Source: Mycoplasmopsis maculosa (lineage in GTDB: Bacteria; Bacillota_I; Bacilli_A; Mycoplasmatales; Metamycoplasmataceae). Taken from it: a stretch of 64,000 nt of DNA. Position numbers and translations under genes: made by a program. Positions 1 to 12,831 of the stretch are shown here, piece by piece (the first letter of the stretch is position 1; every line of letters begins with the position of its first letter). Below the pieces are notes generated by a model. The model saw only the letters and a program-made list of their open reading frames with translations, searched no databases and had not been told where the DNA came from. Where the stretch lies: assembly GCF_900660665.1 (NCBI RefSeq), contig NZ_LR215037.1:310001-374000 (forward strand), written 5' to 3'.

Positions 1-2083
1 TTTGTTTTACTGCTTCTAAAGCAATTTCTTTGTTATTTTTCATGTCATTTGAAGCAAATTCCAACGCTAAACCGTTTTGTTTTACTGCTTTTAATAAAAT
101 TGAGTTATCTGATTTTAAATGATCTTCGATAATTTCTAAATATAATCCATTAAAAGAAACTAGTTTATCAACAATTTCTCTATCATTTGTTATTACGTTA
201 TTTATAATTATTTCAAAAACTTTTGGATTTTGTTTTACTGCTTCTAGTATAACTTCTCTGTTGCTTTTTAATTCATTTGAAGCATGAATTAAAAGATTTG
301 CATCCCTTTTAATTAATTGAGTAATAATATCTTTATCATTTTTTATATTAATTGAAGCAAATTCTATTAATGAAGGAATTGCACTTACAGCTTTTAATAC
401 AACTTCTTTATCATTTTTCAATATATTTGAAGCAAACTTAAATGAATTGGGATTTTGTTTTATTGCTTCTAATACAATTTCTCTATCATTTTTTAAATTA
501 TCTGAAACGAATTCCAAGGCTAAACCGTTTTGTTTTACTGCTTCTGAAACAATTTCTCTATCGTTTAGTCAATCTTTTTTTCAAATAATTTCCTTAAGAG
601 CTAAACCGTTTTGTTTTACAGCGATTTTAATTATTTCTCTATTTGAATCATCATATTTATTATCAAAAGTATCAATCAATAATCCATCCTTAGTTAATGC
701 TTTGAGGAATAAATCTTTATTTTCATCAAAATAATCAGAATATCATAAACTTCCATCAATTTCAAGTCTATTATTATATATATCCCATATAGCATCTGTA
801 TTTTTTTCTATTGAAGTTTTTAAATAATCTTTATCATTGAATAAATGTCTATATTTAGAATAATACATATATTTATGATTTTGAAAAATTCTTGCACCTT
901 TATTTATTGCTTCTATTAAAAATGATTTATCGTTCATCAATTCATCTGGTGCTTTTTTTATAAAATTTGGATCTATTTCTATTAATTTTAAAAGTAAATA
1001 TCTATCACTTATAATTTCAAATGAATCAATTATTTGCGGTAAATTTAATTTTTTTAATTTATTAGCAAAATCCAATTGTCAATTACTATTATTTTTTAAG
1101 CCTTCAGGAATTTCCTTAATAGTAGCTGCAGACATCAATGCAATTTCATAATTATTTTTTAGTTGTTCAGAAGCGTGATGATAAGCATTGACATTTTGAC
1201 TTATAGCGGCTTTTACTATATTTAAATTATTTTTTAATCTTTCAGAAGCAAATTTTAATGATAAACCATTTTGTTTTATTGCTTTTAATACAACTTCTCT
1301 ATCATCTTTTAATTCATTTGAAGCAAATTTTAATGCTAAACCATCTTTATCTAAAATTTTTAAAATAACTTCCTTATCATTTTCAAAAAAACTAAATATA
1401 TCAAAAAAGTTTTTTTTATATGTTTGTGTAATTGGTTCTTCGTATAAATAGTTTTCTGCAGCTGCTAAAGCTCAAGTTTTATTTTCAGAATATTTATTAT
1501 AATAAGGATTTTGATTATTTGGAACACTATACCCTAAATAATCTCCTAAATTCGTGAAAAGAGAATAAAGTACTTTATTTGTTGGATCATTTTTAATTGC
1601 TTCCAAAATAATTTCTTCATCTTTTTTAAGTTCTTCATCAATATATTTAAATAAGGAACCATCTTTTTTTATTACCTCTAAAACAAATTTTTTATATTTT
1701 GTTAATCATCATCAATTATTAAATATTTCTCTTGCAGTAATTGAAAGATTGCTATTTTTATTTATAGCAATTAAAGCTAAGTTAATCTCTTTTGATCTTT
1801 TTTCATTTGTTTCCTTTTCACTTCTTAAAATTTCATTTATTTTGTTTATTTCATTTGATTCAGAAATATCAATGCTATAATTCCTTTTTTCAGATTCTAG
1901 TAAATATTGAAGAGAATTAATTTCTTGTATTGCATTTTTCTTTTCTTCATCAGTTGGAGACTGTGAATAATTATTTTTTTCTTTTGGTAATTCTATAATT
2001 TTATAAAAACATGATATTGTAAATAATGGTGTCAAAGTGAATGGCACAAATAATAATTTTTTAATTTTATTTTTAAATTTCAT
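1..2083 (-). CDS. DUF4116-repeat surface lipoprotein, 3' end outside window
   Basis: Reading TGA as Trp, one frame stays open from ATG at 2083 to the window edge (at least 694 residues). The N-terminus has a basic stretch, a hydrophobic segment and the lipobox FTISC at about residues 21-25, so it should be a lipid-anchored surface protein. From about residue 230 onward the sequence is a chain of roughly 20-25-residue units of the type ELKNDREVVLEAVKQNGLAL, the signature of DUF4116 repeats; more than ten can be read and the array is still running at position 1. Start chosen for AAGGGG about 10 bases upstream. Three consecutive TGA codons (1706-1714) encode Trp-Trp-Trp. DUF4116 has no established biochemical function; helical solenoid repeats suggest binding. 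No 3' end is visible, so length and completeness are unknown. Confidence 0.85.
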
Positions 2084-2254
2084 AAAATGTAACCCCTTAT
2101 GTTTTTTACTTAATTTTTAAAAAATATTTATTATGTAATATTGCAAATAATTAAAATATAGTAATTTTATAAAAGTTTTTTTAAATAAACTTATAAAAAA
2201 GTATTATAAAAATAAAATCAAAACTATAAAATCACAAAAATTGTAACAAGAAAA

Positions 2255-2287
2255 AGGAAAATATTAAATATAGTTAAATATTTTCCT
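2255..2287 (-). terminator. Rho-independent terminator
   Basis: A 12-bp inverted repeat (AGGAAAATATTT / AAATATTTTCCT) followed on the minus strand by a short T run, placed just past the stop of the two-helix membrane protein gene. Confidence 0.7.
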
Positions 2288-2297
2288 ATCTCATAAT

Positions 2298-2849
2298 TTA
2301 ATTAGATATCTTTAATTCTTTTATTTTACTTTCGATAATTTTTTTACAATTTAAACTATCAACAAGATTAGGCAATGGGTATAATTCACCATTATTTAAT
2401 TTTATAAAAAGAAAAGAAGTAACTTTTTTTGCTATAAGAGGATTAGTAATTTCCATTTCATTTATTTCTAATATATTTATTACGTTATTTGGTTTTAAAT
2501 TAATACTTCATTTTTTATTTAATTGCTTACATTCATATTCACTATAATTTATAAATAATTTATCATTATCCAATTTAAATTCTGTTTTTTTATAAGATTG
2601 AATTGATAGAGGAATAAAAATTATTTGAAAAATAATAAATGCCGCAGAAGAAATAGTTAAGAAACCATAAAATATTTGATAAAAAAATCTTACTTCCATC
2701 TCACCTTTATAATGTTTTGCAATATAAATTACATCAGAATTTGTTCAATGTCAATTTAAAGATGATACTATCAATATTATTAGAGCAATAATAGCAGTAA
2801 TTAATCCACCTATTATATATTTATTTAAATTTTTTCGTTGAAATATCAT
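2298..2849 (-). CDS. Hypothetical two-helix membrane protein
   Basis: Continuous frame of 183 residues with in-frame TGA read as Trp. Two hydrophobic segments are visible: near residues 9-30 (GGLITAIIALIILIVSS) and about 55-80 (FLTISSAAFIIFQIIFIPLS). A soluble C-terminal part of about 100 residues follows and would face one side of the membrane. Start at 2849 is preceded by GGAGAAAA; an in-frame ATG at 2864 has no ribosome binding site and is less likely. No family is recognised. It is a monocistronic minus-strand gene with its own terminator, downstream of a long AT-rich gap. Confidence 0.65.
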
Positions 2850-3237
2850 AATATTTTTCTCCATTAAATAAATTTAATAACTTATTTTAAAATTTCACTA
2901 GTAAAAAATTTAATAAATTAAAATATAAAATATTTTTAATTTTATTTTTTATCAAATAATAATCAACACTAAAAAAATGCTTTTCTTTTTTAATTTGTAA
3001 TATTTTATTACTATCATTAATTTTTTACTACATTAATATAATATTCAAAAAAAAAAACAAGTAAATAGTTTTCCCTAAAAATTAGAATAGTTGCATTCAA
3101 ATAATAATTGAACTTTAATTATTATCATTTTAAACTAAATTGTTATAAATTATTTTATTACTTTTTTCATGTACATTACTTTAAATTTCATGAAAAATGC
3201 AACAGTAAAAAAAGAAGTTTATTCCTCACGCGGTTTT
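2850..3237. other. AT-rich intergenic stretch
   Basis: No open frame of coding character. The part next to 2850 should carry the promoter for the membrane protein gene, but no clear -10/-35 pair stands out against the A/T background. Towards 3237 it merges into the IS30-type remnant and may hold one decayed insertion-sequence end. Confidence 0.5.
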
Positions 3238-3645
3238 TTAAAAATATGTTTTGTTTAATTAATCTTTAAAAATTTTCTGTATTCATTAATAAAATTAATA
3301 ATAAATTAGATTTCTTTTTTGACTTTATTGAGTTTGCTTCTCTAGTTTGTTTTTTAATTAATGTTAATAAAAAATAATTATCACTCTTAGTACCTATTAC
3401 AGTATGTATTTCATAATAAAGAAATTCGCTTTTATTATTTATTTTTTTAGGTATTTTTGAAATATTAATTGCATTATTTAAGGATCTTTTACTTTTTTAA
3501 TGCTTTTCTTGAAATATTTAACATTTTAGAAATTTTACTTATAGTTTTATTTTCTATATTTAAGTAAATATCAATAATATTTCTAATTTTATAATCTATT
3601 TTTATATAATTTATATTGGTATGTCTCGAATTTCTTTCGGGGCTT
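3238..3645 (-). pseudogene. IS30-family transposase remnant
   Basis: Minus-strand translation gives two disconnected pieces of an IS30-type transposase. The first (about 3489-3640) reads like the helix-turn-helix part (NKTISKISKMLNISRKAL) and ends in TAA. The second (about 3277-3490) contains YYEIHTVIGTKSDNYFLLTL and KKQTREA, which match the IS30 catalytic core pattern (first Asp within DTVIG, then LVERKTR) with His in place of the catalytic Asp. Large parts, including the rest of the DDE core, are missing, and both pieces end in TAA. It is therefore a decayed insertion-sequence copy. No terminal inverted repeats could be assigned. Confidence 0.6.
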
Positions 3646-3650
3646 TTTTA

Positions 3651-3694
3651 TATAAAAAAACACCCTATTTATATTTTTTCATATAAATAGGGTG
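3651..3694 (-). terminator. Rho-independent terminator of protease gene
   Basis: A 14-bp inverted repeat CACCCTATTTATAT / ATATAAATAGGGTG (3661-3694) followed on the minus strand by seven T. It lies 62 bases past the stop of the DUF31 protease gene. Confidence 0.85.
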
Positions 3695-3755
3695 CTACTT
3701 TGTAAATTACAATATGGCCTAACATAATATTTTTATTATGCTAGTTTACAATATT

Positions 3756-5834
3756 TTAAAATTCAATTAAATCAAATTTTTCCGGCTCACTATTAACTTT
3801 ATTTTGTAAAAACTTTTTAAATGAATTCAAGTTCTTATCATTTTCATAACCAAAATAATCATAATCAAATGAGCTAAATAATCCAAAACCGTATTCATTA
3901 TCACCAATATTTTGCATGAATAAGCCTATCATATCCATGTTTTCGTCAAATACTAATGATCCGCTTCCTACAGAAATTAAATCATATCTTGAATTTAAAG
4001 ATAAATCATCTTGCATTTTAAATGATTTAAAATAACCATATTTTTCAAAACCTTGTGGTTGATCATTCATTATTATATCTTCTATTCTATTAACTATATG
4101 TTCTCTATATCTTTTTCCAGTAAATCCAGCATATGGATCTGTTGGAAAACTAGATAAATAAAAGTTAACTAAATTTCCAGAATCTAAATATTTTATTTTT
4201 TTGCTTAATTTTAATGGTTTTAAATTTTTTCAATTTTCAAAATAATTCAAAATTTTTAAATTATTTTCAAGTTTTGCTTTATCAATAATAGGTTTAATAT
4301 TTATTATATTTATAGAAATATCAGCATTATTTAAATTAATATTACTGTTATTTAAAGTTCCATCTCTTCTATTTTGATTTATAGCTTGTCAAAAATTAAT
4401 TGTTAATCAATTTTTATCAACATCTAATGAAATATCATTATCATAATTTCTAATTTTAGAATCATCTAAATCAGGAATTATTACTTTCTTAATAACTCTA
4501 TGATCGTTTCATCTTGATTCTAATATATCTGATACATGTCTATTGGTTATAAAATAATATAAATAGTTATTCTCATCAGATGGTTTTACTTTTGAAATCA
4601 TTGTACTAGTACCACCACCTATCGTAAATACTCTTTTTCTTATTTCATTAAACATTTTATTATTTTCTTCAGATAAAATTCTTCTTCCATTATTAGCAAT
4701 TAATTCTTTATTTTCTGAAGAATAAAGAATTTCATTTGTTGTTAATTTTGCATGTAAATCATTTTTTAAATATTTTTTATTAGAAAAAGAAATATGTTTA
4801 TCATTATCTTTTTCTACTTCATACATTATGTCAAATAAAGTGTTATATTTTTCAAAAACATATTTTGAATTTATTTCATTATGATCAAAAGAAAATAACC
4901 CGTTTTTTAATCTAAATTCAAATTTTATTTTATTATCATCGCTTAATGAAATTTTATATTCTAAAAAATTTAAATTCGAATTTTTTCATTCTTGAATTTT
5001 ATTATTTAAAAGTTCTTCAATATTAACCTTAATTTCCAAAATTGAACTTGAAAAATTATTTTTTACTAAAGCATATAATGAAAGTGTTCTATTTTTGAAT
5101 GAACTTAAAATAAAATCAGAAATATTTTTTTCAATAGACAATATATTATTATCTAATATTAATTCATTGTCTTGAACATAATCAATTATGTTCTTTTTAA
5201 CTAATTTAGTATATTGATCATTATTTTTGAATCAAACATGCATATCAGGTATTTTTTTATATAAATCCTTTTTAGCTAATTGTTGATAATTTTGATCATA
5301 AAAATTAAATCATTTAGGAATACTATCAAAAAATTCATTTGCACCTAAAATAGTTGAATAAACTTTTTTCATTTCGCTATTGAAATAAGAACTAACTATT
5401 TGTTTATTAGTGCTAATATCCTCTAAAACAATATTTTTTGGAAATTTATCTAAATCAAATATTTTTTTAGGGTTATAAATATTGCCATTATGGCTTATTG
5501 ATAGATTTTCTGGTTCAATAATTGTTGGAAAATTAAATAATTCTTCTTTTATTTCTTTAGAATCATGTAATTCATTTTCATTTTCATTTTTTGGATTTTC
5601 AATTGTTGGATTTAAATTATTATCTTCTTCTTTTTTAGTATTTTCTAAATTTGATACTGGAGTAGAATTAGAATCTGTATTTTTTGAATCTATATTTTCT
5701 TCTTTTGTTTTATCAGAAGGAGTTTTATTTATTTCTTTATCGTCACTTAGCTTTTTCTCATTAATTGAACAAGAAATAGAAAAAACTATTGGTAAAGAAT
5801 TTAATGTTAATAAAATTTGTTTTTTTAATTTCAT
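3756..5834 (-). CDS. MIP-like lipoprotein serine protease (DUF31 peptidase)
   Basis: 692 residues with TGA as Trp. Signal sequence with lipobox VFSISC (Cys 22), then a low-complexity Asn/Glu/Lys spacer to about residue 100, so the enzyme is tethered outside the cell. The C-terminal half has the marks of the DUF31 / mycoplasma immunoglobulin protease (MIP) family: TIGGGTSTMI near residue 405, YYFITNRHV (candidate catalytic His) near 430, and SVGSGSLVFD (candidate nucleophile Ser) near 620, a trypsin-like arrangement. Characterised MIP proteins cleave antibody heavy chains held by a partner Ig-binding protein, MIB. No MIB gene is visible within this window, so substrate is uncertain. The gene appears monocistronic, with its own terminator downstream. 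Confidence 0.8.
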
Positions 5835-5935
5835 ATTTTTCCTTTTATTTTTTTAATAGAAAAAATATATCAAATTTATTAAAAAAAGCAACTTTTTTGA
5901 TATTTTTAATCAAAAAAATCACTTTTTAAAAAAAT

Positions 5936-6304
5936 CTATACTAATTTATTTTGTAAATCAATAGCTATTTTTTTAGCATAATCACCTACGTTTATTGATA
6001 TTGAATTAGTTGAAATCATTAATCCTGAAATATATTTTAAATTATTTAATTTATCTATATTTACATTCTTTTTATCGTTTATAAAAATTTTAACTCTTGA
6101 TATAGTTGATTCAGCTTTTAAAATATTTTCTTTTCCACCTACTAAATTAATTAATTCCTCTATATCAATACTGCTATCTAATTTTTTATAATTTCCATTA
6201 ATAATATTTTGTCTTTTTTTATGTTGTATTTTTCAATATAATCAACAAAAACCAAATGTTACTATTGTTAATATAAAAACTATAAATTTATCCTTTTTAG
6301 TCAT
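5936..6304 (-). CDS. Membrane-anchored PTS EIIB-like protein without active-site Cys
   Basis: 122 residues. An N-terminal hydrophobic helix (about residues 6-23) is followed by a domain resembling glucose-type PTS EIIB: IDIEELINLVGGKENI, then a segment aligned to the phospho-cysteine loop, and GLMISTNSISINVG near the C-terminus. Where active EIIB carries the phosphorylated Cys in an N-C-x-T-R-L pattern, this protein reads AESTISRVKI with no Cys, so phosphotransfer is not expected. It may be a regulatory or decayed relative. The start codon lies 6 bases from a TATAAT on the minus strand, suggesting leaderless translation. Confidence 0.6.
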
Positions 6305-6310
6305 AAAAAT

Positions 6311-6316
6311 ATTATA
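6311..6316 (-). promoter_or_regulatory. -10 box, leaderless start of EIIB-like gene
   Basis: Minus-strand TATAAT ends 6 bases before the ATG at 6304 and no Shine-Dalgarno sequence lies between, so the transcript should begin at or next to the start codon. Confidence 0.45.
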
Positions 6317-6447
6317 TTCTAAATTAATAAATTTTATTTTTTATATTTTCTTTAAAAATAGTAAAAAAAAATAAGCTATAAAAATATATTAAATATTTTA
6401 TATTTAAAAGTGGTAAAATTAAAAATATTAGAATTTTAAGGAAAAAA

Positions 6448-7446
6448 ATGGAAAGAAAAAGATTAGTTAGTGGTATAAAACCTACAGGAAGTTTAACATT
6501 AGGAAATTATATCGGTGCTTTAAAAAATTTTGTAAAACTACAAGATGAATATGAAACATATTATTTTGTAGCAGATTTACATTCTTTAACTATGGGAGAT
6601 TCAAATCCAGAAGAATTAAAAAAAAGAAGAAAAGAAATTGTCGCTTTATATTTAGCTTGCGGATTAGATCCTAATAAGTGTTCAATTTTTTATCAATCTG
6701 ATATTTATGAACATGCTTTATTACAATGAATCTTAACTTGTGAATCTACTTTAGGTGAACTAAATAGAATGACTCAATTTAAAGACAAAAGTCAAAAAGC
6801 TCTAAAACAAGCGAATGGAACTGAAAAAATTCCAACAGGTTTATTAATGTATCCAACATTAATGGCTGCTGATATAATCTTATACAATGCTGATTTTGTG
6901 CCTATTGGTGAAGATCAAACTCAACATTTAGAATTAACTAGAACACTAGTTGAAAGATTAAATAAAAAATATAAGTTAGATTTAAAAGTTCCAACAGGTA
7001 TAGTCCCAAAAGTTGGAGCTAGAATAAAATCATTAACTAATCCTTCTGAAAAAATGTCTAAAAGTGAACATGGAACAAAAAGTACTATTTATCTTTTTGA
7101 TGATCCAGAAGTAGCTTATAAAAAAATAATGAAAAGTGTTACAGATTCGGAAAATAAAGTTTATATTTCAAATGAAAAAGAAGGTGTATTAAACTTATTA
7201 AATATTTATGCATCATTAAAAAACATAACTTTATTAGAAGCAGAAAATCATTTTGAAAATGCTAATTATGCAGAATTTAAAAATGAAGTAGGACTTGTTG
7301 TAAAAGAAGAATTAACTAAAATTCAAGAAAAATATAAAGATGCTTATGAAAAAGTTGATGAAGTTACAACAAAAGGTGCAGAAAAAGCTAAAGAAATAGC
7401 TAAACAAATAATTACTAAAATAATGAATAATTTAGGATTTAATTAG
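6448..7446 (+). CDS. trpS: Tryptophan--tRNA ligase
   Basis: 332 residues, the usual length for bacterial TrpRS. Class I signatures are present: PTGSLTLGNYIGAL near the N-terminus (HIGH-equivalent loop) and EKMSKSEHGTKSTIYL (KMSKS loop). It charges tRNA-Trp in the cytoplasm. This matters for the UGA-decoding tRNA, and the gene itself needs UGA read as Trp at 6727. Start supported by AAGGAAAA upstream. It is the first gene of a short cluster, 8 bases before thrS. Confidence 0.97.
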
Positions 7447-7454
7447 GAGTAAAT

Positions 7455-9203
7455 ATGAAAATAAAAGCTGACAAACAATTAAACCATACAACAAGCCATC
7501 TTTTAGGTGCAGCTGTTGAACAATTATACGGAAATGTTAAATTAGGATTCGGTCCAGCAACAGATGAAGGTTTTTATTATGATTTTGAATTCGAAAATAC
7601 TTTCAGTGATTCTGAATTAGCAAAAATAGAAAAAAGAATGAAACATCTTGCAAGTAGAAATCTTGTTACAATAAAAATTGACGAAAAAGATTATGATTTT
7701 ACTAATAAACCATATAAAAAAGAATTATATGATGAATTAAAATCTCAAGGTAAAGAAATAACATTTTATGGTTTACAAGATCCTTTAAATAAAGAAATAG
7801 TTTTTAAAGATCTTTGTGCAGGAAATCATATTGAAAGTACAAAAAATATTAAAAACTTTAAACTTTTAAATATAGCTGGTGCTTATTGAAGAGGAAATAG
7901 TGAAAATATTCAATTAACTAGAATTTATGGTACTTCTTGATCTTCAAAAGAAGAATTAGATAATTATCTTGATGTTTTAAAAGAAAGAAAAGAAAGAGAT
8001 CATAGAAAAATTGGTAAAGAGTTAAAAATATTTTCAACTAGTCAATTAACAGGTCAAGGATTTCCAATTTGATTAGAAGACGGAATGTATATTCATAATG
8101 AAATAAGAAATTTAGTTTTAAAATTAGATAGAAAATATGGATTTACAGAAGTTCTAACACCTCATTTTGGTGCTGAAGAGTTATATAAAACAAGTGGTCA
8201 CTTAGCTCATTATAAAGATGATATGTTTTCACCTATTGTAGTTGAAAATGAAAGATTAATACCAAGACCTATGACTTGTCCACATCACATTGTTTGCTAT
8301 GGAATGGAAAAAAGAAGTTATCGTGATTTACCAATAAGATATAGTGAGCAATCACAATTATATAGATATGAAAAATCAGGAGCATTAACTGGACTTGAAA
8401 GAGTTAGAGGTATGCTTTTAACTGAAGGTCACTTATTCGTAAGACCTGATCAAATTCAAGATGAAGTTAAAGCTATGTTTAGTCAAATAAAAGAAATGCT
8501 AGAAATTTTTAATATTCAAATTAGTTATATTTCGCTTTCATTAAGAGATCCTAAAGATAAAGAAAAATACTTTGATGATGAAACAATGTGAACAAAAAGC
8601 GAAAAAATGTTAAAAGAAGCGCTTGACGAAATGAAAATTGAATATGAAGAAAAAATAGGTGAAGCTGCCTTTTATGGACCTAAAGTAGACATACAAATCG
8701 ATACAGCTTTAGGACATGAAATTACAGTTTCTACTATTCAATTAGATTTCTTACAACCAGAAAGATTCAATATTTCTTATGTTGATAAAGATGGTAAAGA
8801 TGCTCGTCCTGTTATGATTCATAGAGGGCTAGTTGGAACCTATGAAAGATTTGTTGCTATATTATTAGAACAAACAAAAGGAGTTTTACCATTTTGAATC
8901 GCACCTAAACAAGTAACAATAATACCAGTTAATTTAGATGAAAATCTTGATTATGCTAAAAAAATTCATTCATTATTATGAGAAAAAGAATTTAGAGTAA
9001 AAATTGACACAAGGGACGAAAGACTGAATAAAAAAATACGTGATGCACAAGTATCTAAATCTAAATTCCAAGTTATTTTAGGATCTAATGAAATTGAAAA
9101 TAATACAATTAGTTATCGTGAATATGGTAAAGATGAAACAACAACTCTTTCAATTGACGAATTCATAAATAAATTAGAAGTTTTAAGAAAAAATTATGAA
9201 TAA
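7455..9203 (+). CDS. thrS: Threonine--tRNA ligase without N-terminal TGS domain
   Basis: 582 residues against about 640 in E. coli. The protein begins directly with the editing domain; the roughly 60-residue TGS (N1) domain is absent. Editing-site residues are visible as HTTSH (His11, His15) and CAGNH (Cys121, His125). The catalytic core shows class II motif 2 ([20 protein letters not shown]) and motif 3 ([13 protein letters not shown]), followed by the anticodon-binding domain from about residue 485. Start is supported by AGGAG 7 bases upstream. It overlaps the next gene by 8 bases. Confidence 0.96.
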
Positions 9204-9627
9204 AAAAAATAAAAAAGAAAAAATAAAAATAGTCTCATATGGACCATTAGTTATTCTTTTTTTTATTTTTATATTTTGTATTATTCCACATTTTATATTT
9301 ATGATTTTTTCTGTCAAAGAATTTGGTAATCAAAAAATAGAAAACTTGTATTTAATTATTTTTATACCACTAGTAATTTTTATTTTTTCTTTATCTATTC
9401 AAATATTATTTATTTATTTTAAAATAATAAATTTAAGAAGCTTAGTTTTTTCTATACCTATAAATGTTTTTTTCATTATAGTAATGCTTTTTTCATTAAT
9501 AGATATGTATTTTTACATAAAGTATATAATAGCAATATCAATAACAATAGTTAGTGCTTATCCATTAAATGTTTTAATATCAAAAATCGAAGATAAATTA
9601 AGCTTAAAAAAACAAAAAAACAACTAA
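9196..9627 (+). CDS. Hypothetical four-helix membrane protein
   Basis: 143 residues with a lysine-rich N-terminus and four hydrophobic segments (about residues 17-40, 52-74, 80-103, 106-125) and a basic C-terminal tail. The ATG lies inside the 3' end of thrS (8-base overlap), implying translational coupling. No family is recognised. Position behind two synthetase genes gives no functional hint. Confidence 0.65.
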   Translation: MNKKNKKEKIKIVSYGPLVILFFIFIFCIIPHFIFMIFSVKEFGNQKIENLYLIIFIPLVIFIFSLSIQILFIYFKIINLRSLVFSIPINVFFIIVMLFSLIDMYFYIKYIIAISITIVSAYPLNVLISKIEDKLSLKKQKNN

Positions 9628-9690
9628 TAGCTCTATAAAATAGTGATATATTTATTATCAATTATTTTAAAACTATTAGTTATTTTTTTA
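9622..9690. terminator. Bidirectional terminator between convergent genes
   Basis: Inverted repeat AACTAATAG (9622-9630) / CTATTAGTT (9673-9681) with a T run on the plus side and an A run before the left arm, between convergent genes ending at 9627 and 9707. The loop is long (about 42 bases). Confidence 0.55.
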
Positions 9691-9706
9691 TATTCTATTT
9701 TGATTA

Positions 9707-11323
<1,617 letters not shown>

Positions 11324-11354
11324 TTTATTCTCCTATAAATTCTTAAATTAATAT

Positions 11355-11388
11355 AAAAAGCTAAACATTACGTTTAAAGCTTTTTTAT
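11355..11388 (-). terminator. Rho-independent terminator
   Basis: AAAAAGCTaaaC / GTTTAAAGCTTTTTT hairpin, followed on the minus strand by T-rich sequence, 10 bases past the stop of the chaperone gene at 11398. Confidence 0.65.
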
Positions 11389-11397
11389 AGTATTTTA

Positions 11398-12612
11398 TTA
11401 AACATCTAGTTCAATATCTTTTGATACTTTTTCATAAAGTTCTTTATCTCAAATTTTAATTAAATATAAAGCACATTTTTGATGTTTTAACATTCTTTTA
11501 ACATTTTCAATACTCATATTAGGATTATTTGAAGCTATTGACTCTTTTAACTTGTTAAATTTATCTTGAGCTTCTTCATCTGTTACTTCTATTTTTGTTC
11601 TAGTTAATATAGCATTTTCAGTTATTGATATATTAAATGATGAAATAGCTTGCATTCTAGCTGTCTCTAACATATTTTTTGCATTTTGTGTTTTATTTTT
11701 AAATTCTTCTAGAATTGATTGTCTATGTTCAGGCATCAATTGCATTAAATAATTATCAATATTTAAATTTGTGTTGTAATTAATATTTTCTTCAGGGATA
11801 TTAAATTCATTTTTATTAGTGATGCTATTAATTGCATTTTCATAAAATTTTAATAAATATAATTGAACATTTTCTTTTCTAGTATCATAATAAATTTTAT
11901 TTTTAAAATCTTCAAGAGAATTTACACCACTTAATCTAATTTCACTAATATTTTCATTTGTTAGTTTAGTTACAGTTGGTCTTAAAATTTTATTAATTGT
12001 TATTTTTCAAAAAGTTCCATCTGGAGCATTAGTTTCAATTAATTCATTTTTATTTTTTCCAATAACAAGATTATTTATTGAAAAATCATTTGTTTGTTTA
12101 ACTTCTATTTCAATATTTTTTTCTTGTTTTACTAATTGATCTGCAAAATAAATATCAGCATCAAAGGTAATAAAATCATCTTGTTTTATAGCCTCTTTAG
12201 ATTCTTTTAATAAAGTATAATTATTCACCATATTATTGTATATTTCATCTAAATATTCAACTGGGGGTTGTTGGTATTCTAATTCTATTTTAGAATTTTC
12301 TAAATCAACTTTATTTAAATCAGAAAATAAATAATACGAAATAGATAATTCAGCTTTAATAGCATTTTCTTTTTCTTCAATAATATTTAAAATAGGTTGT
12401 AAAATTAAACTTTTTGGGCTTTCAGTATTAATTTCTTTAATTAATGTGTCAGTTTGTTTTTTAACATATCCATTTAAAGCTATTTTATTAATGTCTTCCA
12501 TTCTAATTTTTTGATTAGTTGCTATAGCAGTCATTAAAGCTTCATTTTTCTCTTTATTTAATAATTCATCTTGAAAATCAATAAATATTTTTTTTGTTTT
12601 AAAATTAACCAT
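11398..12612 (-). CDS. Trigger-factor-related chaperone
   Basis: 404 residues, soluble and strongly charged, with no signal peptide. The layout (N-terminal ribosome-binding-like part, a middle part, and a helical C-terminal arm with NIPEENI and long amphipathic helices) fits the diverged trigger-factor relatives of mycoplasmas; a clear FKBP active site is not visible. Such proteins hold nascent chains at the ribosome exit. Start at 12612 chosen because of CAAGGAGAAT directly upstream; an upstream in-frame ATG at 12648 lacks one. Divergent from rpsL, followed by its own terminator. Family assignment rests on overall pattern only. Confidence 0.6.
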
Positions 12613-12744
12613 TATTCTCCTTGAAAAATAAAAATATATTATATACATTCTATCATAAATGTAATAATTTTGAGTTTACAAATTTCTTAAAAAATAAGAT
12701 TATAAAAAAATAAAAAAAATATGAAACACACGGAAAAGTTGTTA

Positions 12745-12750
12745 TATAAT
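12745..12750 (+). promoter_or_regulatory. -10 box of rpsL-rpsG-fusA operon
   Basis: A clear TATAAT 81 bases before the rpsL start. No convincing -35 hexamer was found at the usual distance, as is common in mycoplasmas. Confidence 0.5.
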
Positions 12751-12831
12751 TAAACCAACTATATTTTTATAGTTATAAAATTAGGACATTAAAAACTTAT
12801 ATTAATAGTATTAACAAATGAAAGGAAAAAA

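Noticed and set aside
447-734. Plus-strand open frames opposite the repeat lipoprotein and other large genes
   Set aside because: They mirror coding sequence on the other strand, lack ribosome binding sites and encode low-complexity Phe/Ser/Leu-rich products.
30-1350. DNA-level tandem repeat or CRISPR array in the first 1.4 kb
   Set aside because: The repetition is at protein level (DUF4116 units); nucleotide copies are diverged and there are no spacers.
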